A stretch of 64,000 bases of DNA from Phycicoccus sonneratiae (GTDB lineage: Bacteria; Actinomycetota; Actinomycetes; Actinomycetales; Dermatophilaceae), in assembly GCF_016887965.1 (NCBI RefSeq), contig NZ_JAFDVD010000014.1:34811-98810 (forward strand). Reading direction: 5' to 3'. The position numbers were made by a program, and so were the translations under genes. Shown one piece after another: positions 50,356 through 59,147 of the stretch (within the stretch, counting starts at the first letter, position 1; each line of letters begins with the position of its first letter). A model generated the notes under the pieces. The model worked only from the letters and a program-made list of their open reading frames with translations, made no database searches and had not been told where the DNA came from.

Positions 50356-51210
50356 CTAGGAGAGCCGGCCCGCCAGCACCGCGTCGGCGACGGCCTCACC
50401 CTCGGCGGCAGCGGCCCGGACGGCGGTGCAGCAGTGCGAGATCCAGAGCCCGACCCCGGCCACGTCACCCCGCCCGTAGGCGGCGAGCGCCCCGACGTAC
50501 GGGGCACTGCCCCCCGCCCCGTGGCCGGCCTCGGTGACGGCGACGCCCGTGGGGTCGAGCCCGCCGGCCTGGACCACCGCGCGGTCGAGCGCGCGGGCGA
50601 CGACCGCGTTGCCCCGCACGAAGGGCCGCACCCTCGCGAGCTCGGCGTGCACGAGCGCCGCCGCGACGACGACCGGGAGCCCCGGCAGCGCGAGCAGCAC
50701 CGCGCCCACCTCCCGCAGCCGCTCGGACACCGACCCCGCCGACGGCGCGGGCCCGAGGTCGGCGAGCTCGGCGCACCCCTCCCCCTCCAGCCGCGGCCGC
50801 CCCAGCGCGTCGTCCGGCACGAGACCGGCCGCCGCCACCGTGTGCAACCGGGCGAGCGCCTGCAGCGGCGCCGACACGACGAGACCCCGCACGTGCTCGG
50901 ACTCCGCCGTCGCCCCGACGACCCCGCGCACCACCCGCTCGACCGGGTCCGGGGACTCCGACCAGGTCGCCGCGCCGCGCATCACGTCGCGCACCGCGTC
51001 GAGCGGCATCGTGGCCCCCTCGAGCTCGGCACTGGCGAGCGCCCCACGCACGCGCGACTCGGCCGCGGCCTCGGGGATCCGCCGGCGCAGCGCCTGGTGC
51101 CACCGCAGCCGGGTGCAGGCCTCGCGGGCCGCCTCGACCTGCTCCGGCACCCCGGGCAGCTCGGCGAGGCGGGCGACCGCCGCCACGGCGGGGGAGGGTG
51201 CGGCGGGCAT
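50356..51210 (-). CDS. Fic-family-like protein with degenerate active site
   Basis: A 284-residue protein with the Fic layout. An inhibitory-like SAELEGATMP segment near residue 75 is followed by VVVAAALVHAELARVRPFVRGNAVVARAL near 190. Canonical Fic enzymes have HPFxDGNGRxxR; here the helix reads VRPFVRGNAVVAR, so the catalytic His is not before PF, the Asp/Glu is Arg, and the second Gly and first Arg are lost. It probably does not AMPylate. Homologues lie beside the Tad locus in other actinobacteria. The leaderless start follows TAGGCT by 6 bases, and this -10 overlaps the stop of the thioesterase gene. Confidence 0.7.
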   Translation of the reverse strand: MPAAPSPAVAAVARLAELPGVPEQVEAAREACTRLRWHQALRRRIPEAAAESRVRGALASAELEGATMPLDAVRDVMRGAATWSESPDPVERVVRGVVGATAESEHVRGLVVSAPLQALARLHTVAAAGLVPDDALGRPRLEGEGCAELADLGPAPSAGSVSERLREVGAVLLALPGLPVVVAAALVHAELARVRPFVRGNAVVARALDRAVVQAGGLDPTGVAVTEAGHGAGGSAPYVGALAAYGRGDVAGVGLWISHCCTAVRAAAAEGEAVADAVLAGRLS

Positions 51211-51219
51211 CCGCGCAGC

Positions 51220-52158
51220 CTAGCCAGCAGGCCGGTCGGCGGGTCGGTCGGCAGGTCCGTCGACCGGCGCGACGAGCCCCTCCGCGGGCACCCGGATGCC
51301 CGCCAGCTGGCGCGACCGGGCGACGAGCCGGCCGGTGGAGTCCCACACGTCGGCGTCCTCGACGTAGAACGAGCCGGCGACGACGTCGGCGTGCATCGCG
51401 ACCCGCAGCCACCCCGAGGCCGGACGCCCGAGCACCTGCCCGGAGAGCTCGAGCGTGGGGGCCCACCCGGCGACCCCGAGGTCGAAGGCGACCGGCATGA
51501 GGCAGTCGACGGCGAACGGCAGCATCGCGACGTCGGGCTCGCGCCCGTCGGCCATCCGGACCCACGCGCGCAGCACCCCGCGCCCGGTCGGACGCCCCAT
51601 CGCGAAGCCGGCCGTCGCGGGGTCGACCCGGATGTCGAGCCGGTCGAGGAGCGCGATGGCCGAGGCGAGCGGGCTGCCGTCGCGTCGGGCCGGCACGCAC
51701 TCCTCCGGCGGCGGCATGCTCGGCGGTCCCGGGGCCCGGTGCGCGGGCTCGAGCGCCACCGGCGCGTCGCCGAGCACCGCCGTGAGCCGCGCCCGCTCGA
51801 CCGGCCCGTCCGGCCCCTCCTGCACCAGGCGGACCTGCCCGGTGGACACCGAGCGGCCCTCGCGCAGCAGCTCGGCGTGCACCGACACCGGCCCGGCCTG
51901 GGCCGCGGAGAGGAACACGGTGCTCCACGTGAGGACGTCGGGATGCCCCGCCGCGCCGGCCGCCTCGGACAGCGCCCGCGCGCCGAGGGCCATGAGCACC
52001 CCGCCGTTCACCGCGTCGCCGATGACCCACCCCTCGCCGAGCACGCCCCGGCCGACCGACTCGCCGCCCCCGACCACCGCCGGGCCGTCGGCCCACGTCA
52101 GCCCCAGCGCCTCGTCGAGCTCGCCCACGTCTCCGACCACCTTCCACGCCTGCCGCAC
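51220..52158 (-). CDS. Acyl-CoA thioesterase, double hotdog family
   Basis: A 312-residue TesB-like/4HBT_3 protein with two hotdog repeats (residues 30-140 and 165-300). The segment GDAVNGGVLMALGARAL matches the hotdog helix. Such enzymes hydrolyse acyl-CoA. The start is GTG 52158; a TAGGCT -10 lies 12 bases upstream and overlaps the divergent promoter of the LytS kinase. Substrate chain length is unknown. Confidence 0.82.
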   Translation of the reverse strand: MRQAWKVVGDVGELDEALGLTWADGPAVVGGGESVGRGVLGEGWVIGDAVNGGVLMALGARALSEAAGAAGHPDVLTWSTVFLSAAQAGPVSVHAELLREGRSVSTGQVRLVQEGPDGPVERARLTAVLGDAPVALEPAHRAPGPPSMPPPEECVPARRDGSPLASAIALLDRLDIRVDPATAGFAMGRPTGRGVLRAWVRMADGREPDVAMLPFAVDCLMPVAFDLGVAGWAPTLELSGQVLGRPASGWLRVAMHADVVAGSFYVEDADVWDSTGRLVARSRQLAGIRVPAEGLVAPVDGPADRPADRPAG

Positions 52159-52170
52159 CTGACCCCGGTG

Positions 52171-52180
52171 AGCCTAGGGT
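52171..52180. promoter_or_regulatory. Overlapping divergent -10 elements
   Basis: In AGCCTAGGGT the plus strand reads TAGGGT (52175-52180), 7 bases before the LytS-like ATG. The minus strand reads TAGGCT (52176-52171), 12 bases before the thioesterase GTG. The two hexamers share bases, so only one polymerase can open this site at a time. Confidence 0.5.
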
Positions 52181-52187
52181 GTGCCCC

Positions 52188-53384
52188 ATGACGGGCAGCA
52201 TCCACTGGCCCACGGCGGTGCTCGTCGCGGTGACGATGCTGCTGCTCTGGCTGGCGGTCTGGCTGCTGCGGCGCAGCCGCCGGCGCGGCTTCATCTCCGA
52301 GACCGACCGCGCCACCTACGCGACCCTCCACACCGCCTCGCTCGCCTCCCGCCATCTCGGCGAGGGCCTGACCCCCGAGGCCGCCGAGCGCGCCGGCCGG
52401 CACCTGCTCGCCATCCTCGGCGCGCACGCGGTGTCCATCGCGACCCCGGGAAGCGTCCTGTCGTGGACCGGCACCGGCGAGCACCACCGCTCGCTCGCCG
52501 TGCCGTTCGGCGAGCGCACCCTCGAGACCGGCCGCACCGTCGCCCACGGCGGCGAGGACGTCGCGTGCTCCGACCCCGACTGCCCCGTGCGGATGGCCGT
52601 CACGGCGCCGCTCGTCTCCGACGACCTCGTCATCGGCACGCTCACCGCCTGGACCGAGCACTCCTCCCCCGGCCTGACCCGGGCCACCGAGGAGGTCGCG
52701 GCCTGGGTGTCCAGCCAGCTCGCCCTCGCCGAGCTGGCCCGCACCCGCAACCAGGTCGTCGAGGCCGAGCTGCGGGCCCTGCGCGCGCAGATCAGCCCAC
52801 ACTTCATCTACAACTCCCTCGCCGCCATCGCCTCCTTCGTGCGCACCGACCCCGACCGGGCCCGCGAGCTGCTCCTCGACTTCGCCGACTTCACCCGGTA
52901 CGCGCTGCGCACCGGCGGCACCTTCACGACCCTCGCCGAGGAGCTGCGCAACGTCGAGCGCTACCTCGTCCTCGAGCAGGCGCGGTTCGGCGACCGGCTG
53001 AGCGTCTCCCTGCTCGTCGCGCCCGAGGTGCTCCCGGTCTCGCTGCCCTACCTCGCCGTCCAGCCGCTCGTCGAGAACGCCGTCCGGCACGGCCTCGCGA
53101 CGAAGGAGGGCACCGGGCACGTGACGATCACCGCGACCGACCTCGGCGCCGAGGCCGAGATCGCCGTCGAGGACGACGGCGTCGGCACCGACCCCGAGCG
53201 CGTGCGCACCATCCTCGACGGCGCCCGGGCCACCGACTCGGTCGGCCTCGGCAACGTCGACGCCCGGCTCCGGCAGGTCTACGGCGACGAGTTCGGGCTG
53301 GTCGTCGAGACCGCCCCGGGCGCGGGCACCAAGGTGTCCTTCCGTGTGCCGAAGTTCGCACCCGGCGTCCACGCACAAGCCTGA
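52188..53384 (+). CDS. LytS/YehU-like sensor histidine kinase
   Basis: A 398-residue kinase. One membrane helix near residues 8-28 is followed by a GAF-like region (45-190), then His_kinase with phospho-acceptor H205 in RAQISPHFIYNSLAAIASF and a HATPase_c domain (QPLVENAVRHGL). It pairs with the LytTR regulator encoded 24 bases downstream. E. coli relatives BtsS and YpdA sense pyruvate and control transporters; here a symporter pair follows, so monocarboxylate sensing is a fair guess. The mRNA appears leaderless. Confidence 0.88.
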   Translation: MTGSIHWPTAVLVAVTMLLLWLAVWLLRRSRRRGFISETDRATYATLHTASLASRHLGEGLTPEAAERAGRHLLAILGAHAVSIATPGSVLSWTGTGEHHRSLAVPFGERTLETGRTVAHGGEDVACSDPDCPVRMAVTAPLVSDDLVIGTLTAWTEHSSPGLTRATEEVAAWVSSQLALAELARTRNQVVEAELRALRAQISPHFIYNSLAAIASFVRTDPDRARELLLDFADFTRYALRTGGTFTTLAEELRNVERYLVLEQARFGDRLSVSLLVAPEVLPVSLPYLAVQPLVENAVRHGLATKEGTGHVTITATDLGAEAEIAVEDDGVGTDPERVRTILDGARATDSVGLGNVDARLRQVYGDEFGLVVETAPGAGTKVSFRVPKFAPGVHAQA

Positions 53385-53395
53385 CGCCGGGGTCG

Positions 53396-53408
53396 TAGGC
53401 TGCCCGGC
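53396..53408 (+). promoter_or_regulatory. -10 element for a leaderless regulator mRNA
   Basis: TAGGCT (53396-53401) lies 7 bases before ATG 53409. The 16 bases to the end of the ATG differ at one position from those before 44848 (TAGGCTGCCCGGCATG versus TAGCCTGCCCGGCATG). Confidence 0.5.
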
Positions 53409-54185
53409 ATGTCCACCGACCAGGGGATGGTCGTGCTCGTCGTCGACGACGAGCTCCCCGCCCTGTCCGAGCTGGGCTACCTCCTCGGCCGCGACCCGCG
53501 CGTCGCCGAGGTCCTCACCGCCTCGAGCGGCACCGACGCCCTGCGCCTGCTCGACGCCCGCGACGTCGATGTCGTCTTCAGCGACATCTCGATGCCCGGC
53601 CTCGACGGGATGGCCCTCGCGCGGGTCATCTCGCGGTTCGCGGTCCGGCCGCAGGTCGTCTTCGTCACCGCCCACGAGCGGCACGCCGTCGACGCCTTCG
53701 CCCTCGACGTCACCGACTACGTCATGAAGCCGGTGCGCGAGGACCGCATCGCCGAGGCGGTGCGCCGGGTCGTCGAGCAGCGCGAGCGCGGCGGCGCGCG
53801 CCCACCCTCCGAGCCGGCCGCGCCGCCGGTCGAGGACGAGACGATCCCCGTCGAGCTCGGCGGCGTCACGCGCTTCATCACCCGCAGCCAGATCCGGTAC
53901 GCCCAGGCGCACGGCGACTACGCACGGCTGCACACCGACGCCGGCAGCCACCTCGTCCGGGTGCCGCTCAGCGTCCTCGAGGAGCGGTGGGCCGAACACG
54001 GGTTCGTCCGCATCCACCGCAGCACCCTCGTCGCGCTCCCCCACGTCAGCGAGGTCCGGATGGACCACGGCCGCTGCTCGGTGCTCGTCGGCGCCGTCGA
54101 GCTCCAGGTGAGCCGCCGGCACACCAAGGAGCTGCGCGACACCCTCCTGCGCCGGCCGCTCGGCGACCGCCGGCCGGCCGGCTGA
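53409..54185 (+). CDS. LytTR-family response regulator
   Basis: A 258-residue regulator with a receiver domain (D59 in VVFSDISMPGLDG, switch Lys in VMKPV) and a C-terminal LytTR domain (YAQAHGDYARLHT near 172, FVRIHRSTLVAL near 211). LytTR proteins bind direct repeats and are often wired to transport or virulence genes. The downstream SSS operon starts 20 bases behind its stop and is the probable target. The partner kinase is the gene just upstream. Confidence 0.9.
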   Translation: MSTDQGMVVLVVDDELPALSELGYLLGRDPRVAEVLTASSGTDALRLLDARDVDVVFSDISMPGLDGMALARVISRFAVRPQVVFVTAHERHAVDAFALDVTDYVMKPVREDRIAEAVRRVVEQRERGGARPPSEPAAPPVEDETIPVELGGVTRFITRSQIRYAQAHGDYARLHTDAGSHLVRVPLSVLEERWAEHGFVRIHRSTLVALPHVSEVRMDHGRCSVLVGAVELQVSRRHTKELRDTLLRRPLGDRRPAG

Positions 54186-54204
54186 GGCCCGCGGGCACCC
54201 GGTC

Positions 54205-54585
54205 GTGAGCACCTCCCCGTCGCCGCCCGAGCGGGTCCGCGTCACGAGCTCGCGCCGCGGCGCCGTGCCCCACCGCGCCCGGCCGGCCGCGCGCGAGATC
54301 GACGAGCAGACCGAGCTCGGCGACGTCTACCTCGACGGCCTGATGCGCGCCCAGCTGCGGCTCTCGGTCGCCATCCTCGCCCTCATGGTCGTCGGGCTCG
54401 CGGCCCTGCCGGTCGTCCTCGCGCTCGTCCCGGCGACGCGCTCGACGACGCTCTTCGGCATCCCCTTCCCGTGGGTCGTCCTCGGGGTGGCCGTCTACCC
54501 GGCCGCCTGGGTGCTCGCCCGCTGGTACACCCGGCAGAGCGAGCGCATCGAGTCCGACTTCGCCGAGGTGGTCGACGAGCCGTGA
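54205..54585 (+). CDS. DUF485-like small membrane partner of the symporter
   Basis: A 126-residue protein with a 45-residue basic N-terminus and two hydrophobic segments (about 52-75 and 87-106) ending in YTRQSERIESDFAEVV. It resembles DUF485/YjcH proteins, usually found directly before acetate/pyruvate symporters, but with a longer N-terminus. Its stop overlaps the symporter start. Role probably as a small subunit. Confidence 0.72.
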   Translation: MSTSPSPPERVRVTSSRRGAVPHRARPAAREIDEQTELGDVYLDGLMRAQLRLSVAILALMVVGLAALPVVLALVPATRSTTLFGIPFPWVVLGVAVYPAAWVLARWYTRQSERIESDFAEVVDEP

Positions 54586-56114
54586 ACCATCCCCTGTCCC
54601 TCGCCGCCGTCGTGCTCGTCTGCCTGACGACGCTCGCCGTCGGCGGCCTCGGGCTGCGCCTCTCGCGCCGCACGAGCGACTTCTACGTCGCGGGCCGCAC
54701 CGTCTCACCGCGGCTCAACGCCTCGGCCATCGGGGGCGAGTACCTCTCGGCGGCGAGCTTCCTCGGCGTCGCGGGGCTCGTCTACGGCGCCGGGGTCGAC
54801 ATGCTCTGGCTGCCCGTGGGCTACACCCTCGGCTACCTCGTGCTCCTCGTCATGGTGGCCGCCCCGATGCGCCGCTCGGGCGCCTACACGCTCCCCGACT
54901 TCGCGGAGGCCCGGCTGGGGTCGCGGGCCATCCGGCTCGTCTCGTCGGTGCTCGTCGTCGCCATCGGCTGGCTCTACCTCGTCCCGCAGTTCCAGGGCGC
55001 GAGCCTCACCCTGACCCTCGTCACCGGCGCGCCCTCGTGGGTCGGCGGGTTCGTCGTCATGGTCGTCATCGCCGCCGCCGTCGGCGCGGGCGGGATGCGC
55101 TCGATCACCTTCGTCCAGGCCGTGCAGTACTGGGTCAAGCTCACCGCGCTCGCGGTGCCGGCGTTCGTCCTCCTCCTCCTGTGGTTCCGCGACGGCCACC
55201 CCGCCCCGGTCGTCCCGCCGGACTGGAACGTGCCGCTCACGCCGACCGGGCCGGGCGACCACCCGACGTACCGCACGGCGTCGACCGTGCTGGCCCTCTG
55301 CCTCGGCACGATGGGCCTGCCGCACGTGCTCGTCCGCTACTACACGAACCCCGACGGCGTCGGGGCCCGGCGCACGACGGTCACGGTCATCGCCCTGCTC
55401 GGCACCTTCTACCTGCTGCCGCCGGTGTACGGGATGCTCGGCCGGGTCGCCTTCCCGGTGCTGCCGGAGGGTGTGCGCTCCGACTCGGTCGTGCTCCGGC
55501 TGCCGGGCGACCTCGTCGGCGGCCTCGGGGGCGACCTGCTCACGGCGATGCTCGCCGGCGGCGCGTTCGCCGCGTTCCTCTCGACCGCGTCGGGCCTGGC
55601 GATGTCGGTCACCGGCGTCCTCGACCAGGAGGTGCTCCGGCCCCGGCTCGCCCGCTTCACCGGCGGCGACGCGCCCGGCGTGCGGGGCTTCCGGTACGCG
55701 GCGGTGGCGGCGGTCGTCATCCCCTACGTGCTGAGCCGGGTCACCGAGCCGCTCGGCGTCGCGACGACCGTCGGCCTCGCCTTCGCCGTGGCCGCCGCGA
55801 CCTTCGCCCCGCTCATCATCCTCGGCGTCTGGTGGCGGCGGCTCTCGACGACCGGTGCGATGGCCGGGCTGCTCGTCGGGGGCGTGGCGACCACGGCCTC
55901 GCTCGGCACGACGATGGCCCGCGACGACCTCGGGGGCTGGCCTGCCGCCCTGCTGGCCAACCCCGCCCTCTGGGCCGTGCCGCTGGCCTTCGCGGTGGCG
56001 GTCGTCGTCTCGCTCGCGACGCCAGGGCGCATCCCGGCGTCGACCACGCGCACGCTCGTGCGGCTGCACACGCCGGAACGGGTCCGGTTGGCGCGCAGCC
56101 GCATCCGCGACTGA
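54582..56114 (+). CDS. SSS-family cation/monocarboxylate symporter (ActP/MctC-like)
   Basis: A 510-residue symporter with 12-13 helices. The ActP-type signature is visible: DFYVAGRTVSP, then ASAIGGEYLSAASFLGVAG, and a GLPHVLVRYYTNPD segment. It would import acetate, pyruvate or propionate with sodium or protons. GTG 54582 overlaps the stop of the small partner. The kinase-regulator pair before it is the likely inducer. Related to the symporter at 59148 but not near-identical. Confidence 0.85.
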   Translation: MNHPLSLAAVVLVCLTTLAVGGLGLRLSRRTSDFYVAGRTVSPRLNASAIGGEYLSAASFLGVAGLVYGAGVDMLWLPVGYTLGYLVLLVMVAAPMRRSGAYTLPDFAEARLGSRAIRLVSSVLVVAIGWLYLVPQFQGASLTLTLVTGAPSWVGGFVVMVVIAAAVGAGGMRSITFVQAVQYWVKLTALAVPAFVLLLLWFRDGHPAPVVPPDWNVPLTPTGPGDHPTYRTASTVLALCLGTMGLPHVLVRYYTNPDGVGARRTTVTVIALLGTFYLLPPVYGMLGRVAFPVLPEGVRSDSVVLRLPGDLVGGLGGDLLTAMLAGGAFAAFLSTASGLAMSVTGVLDQEVLRPRLARFTGGDAPGVRGFRYAAVAAVVIPYVLSRVTEPLGVATTVGLAFAVAAATFAPLIILGVWWRRLSTTGAMAGLLVGGVATTASLGTTMARDDLGGWPAALLANPALWAVPLAFAVAVVVSLATPGRIPASTTRTLVRLHTPERVRLARSRIRD

Positions 56115-56143
56115 CCGCCTGGGTCGACCCTCCGGCCGACGCC

Positions 56144-57337
<1,194 letters not shown>

Positions 57338-57452
57338 GGGTCCTCCTCGGGTCGGGTGGGCGTCGGGGTCGCCGACCGAGCCAGCCTAGGCCCGCGGTCG
57401 GTGGCAGGGCTCCTCGGTGCACCGGGCGGGCGGCATCCCCGACCCGCGACCA

Positions 57453-57519
57453 CCCCGCACGTGCGCGGTTATCGCTGTCGCGCTCCCGGTCGGACAGCGA
57501 TAACCCCGCACGTGCGGGG
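57453..57519 (-). terminator. Very long hairpin between tdh and kbl
   Basis: Arms 57453-57479 and 57493-57519 pair at 26 of 27 positions; the only mismatch is 57466 with 57506. On the minus strand, the sense of tdh-kbl, the 13-base loop is CGACCGGGAGCGC. Its CCxGGAGCG core matches the loop at 39422-39435. It could terminate or attenuate between the two threonine genes. Confidence 0.7.
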
Positions 57520-57551
57520 TTGCGGGAGCCCGCGGCGCGCCCGCCGGGCCC

Positions 57552-58604
57552 TCAGCTCCAGTCGAGGACGACCTTGCCGCCGTGCCCGGACCGGGTCTCG
57601 GCGAACGCGGCCTCCCACTGCTCGGCGGGGTACCGGCCGGTGATGACCGACGACACCGCCGCCCGCAGCTCGGCGGACGTCGCGAGCATCGAGCCCATGA
57701 GGTACCAGGTCTCGAACATCTCGCGGCCGTAGATGCCGCGCAGCGTGATCATGTGCGTGATGACCCGGCCCCAGTCGATGGCGTAGCGGTCGGTCGGCAG
57801 CCCGAGCAGCGCCACCCGTCCGCCGTGGTTCATGTTGGCCAGCAGGTCCTCGACGGCCGGCGGCGCCCCGGACATCTCCAGCCCGATGTCGAAGCCCTCG
57901 GCCATGCCCAGGGCGCGCTGGGCGTCGCGCAGCGTCTCCCCGCGCGAGACGTCGACGACGTGGTCGGCCCCGGCCGCCCGGGCCAGGGCCAGCCGCTCCG
58001 CCGACAGGTCGGTGACGGCGATGCGGCGGGCTCCGGCGTGCCGGACGATCGCCGTCGCCATGACCCCGATCGGGCCGGCGCCGGTGACGACGACGTCCTC
58101 GCCGACCACCGGCCACTGCAGCGCCGTGTGCGTCGCGTTGCCGAGCGGGTCGAAGACCGCGCCGAGGTCGGGGTCGAGGTCGGCCGGCTGCACCCACGCG
58201 TTGGTCGCCGGGATGACGACGAAGTCCGCGAACGCCCCGTCGCGGTTCACCCCGACGCCCACGGTGTTGATGCACAGGTGCCTCCGCCCGGCGCGGCAGT
58301 TGCGGCAGGTGCCGCAGACGATGTGCCCCTCCCCCGAGACCCGGTCGCCGACGGCGACGTGGTCGACGTCGTCGCCCACCTCGACGACCTCGCCGAAGAA
58401 CTCGTGGCCGAGGGTCAGCGGCGCCTGCACGGTCGCGGCCGCCCACTCGTCCCACTGCTCGAGGTGCAGGTCGGTGCCGCACAGGCCGGCCCGCAGCACC
58501 CGCACCTTGACGTCCTTGGGCCCGCACTCCGGCTCCGGCACCTCGACGAGCGACAGACCCGGACCGGCGGAGACCTTCCTCAGCGCACGCACGGCGCCCA
58601 TCAT
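57552..58604 (-). CDS. tdh: L-threonine 3-dehydrogenase
   Basis: A 350-residue zinc medium-chain dehydrogenase. Catalytic zinc ligands are C42 and H67 with E68 (GHEF); structural zinc ligands are C97, C100, C103 and C111. The Rossmann motif GAGPIGVMA is near 173. It oxidises threonine to 2-amino-3-ketobutyrate for Kbl. ATG 58604 and the adjacent ATG 58601 are both possible starts; neither has a strong ribosome binding site. It is divergent to the DUF485-symporter operon across a 199-base gap containing a CRP-like site. Confidence 0.92.
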   Translation of the reverse strand: MMGAVRALRKVSAGPGLSLVEVPEPECGPKDVKVRVLRAGLCGTDLHLEQWDEWAAATVQAPLTLGHEFFGEVVEVGDDVDHVAVGDRVSGEGHIVCGTCRNCRAGRRHLCINTVGVGVNRDGAFADFVVIPATNAWVQPADLDPDLGAVFDPLGNATHTALQWPVVGEDVVVTGAGPIGVMATAIVRHAGARRIAVTDLSAERLALARAAGADHVVDVSRGETLRDAQRALGMAEGFDIGLEMSGAPPAVEDLLANMNHGGRVALLGLPTDRYAIDWGRVITHMITLRGIYGREMFETWYLMGSMLATSAELRAAVSSVITGRYPAEQWEAAFAETRSGHGGKVVLDWS

Positions 58605-58648
58605 GCCGGGCCCGCCGTTCGTCGCACCACGGGGCCCGTTCGGCGCAC

Positions 58649-58664
58649 TGTGACCCACCGCACA
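58649..58664. promoter_or_regulatory. CRP/GlxR-like site between tdh and the symporter operon
   Basis: TGTGACCCACCGCACA differs from TGTGA-N6-TCACA in one base. It lies 45 bases before tdh and about 140 bases before the DUF485 gene, in the only gap for both promoters. GlxR controls acetate uptake in Corynebacterium, so it is plausible here. Confidence 0.4.
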
Positions 58665-58803
58665 CCGTGGCCGCGACCCCGCCCGCCGACGGACGACACC
58701 GCCCGGCGCGGGGCCCGGCGCGGGGTCTCGCCACAGGTCAGGGGCCCGCAGGACCCTTGGGGCGACCCGGGCGCACCGCCCGGTCCCGACCCTGGAGGTG
58801 ACC

Positions 58804-59145
58804 GTGAGCAACGACGCTCGCACGCAGCAGGAGGACGCCTACCTCGCGCTGCAGTCCACCGACGAGTTCCAGGCGCTGCGCAAGAAGTTCCGCGGGTACG
58901 TCTTCCCGATGACCGGCTTCTTCCTCGTCTGGTACTTCGTCTACGTCCTGCTGTCGATCTTCGCCACGGACTTCATGGGCACGAAGATCGCCGGCAGCAA
59001 CATCACCGTCGGCCTGATCTTCGGGCTCGGCCAGTTCGTCACGACGTTCGCCATCACCTTCATGTACTCCCGGTGGGCCACGCGTGAGTTCGACCCGGCG
59101 GCCGATGCCCTCGGCGCCAAGCTCGACGGCGTGAAGGAGCACTGA
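58804..59145 (+). CDS. DUF485 membrane protein
   Basis: A 113-residue protein of the DUF485/YjcH family. The FRGYVFPMTGFFLVWYFVYV helix is near residue 29 and a second helix near 68-88 ends in YSRWATREFDP, both highly typical. GTG 58804 is preceded by GGAGGTGACC, the standard ribosome site; GTG 58798 is too close to it. The stop is 2 bases before the symporter ATG. It is the usual partner of ActP/MctC symporters. Confidence 0.92.
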   Translation: MSNDARTQQEDAYLALQSTDEFQALRKKFRGYVFPMTGFFLVWYFVYVLLSIFATDFMGTKIAGSNITVGLIFGLGQFVTTFAITFMYSRWATREFDPAADALGAKLDGVKEH

Positions 59146-59147
59146 CC

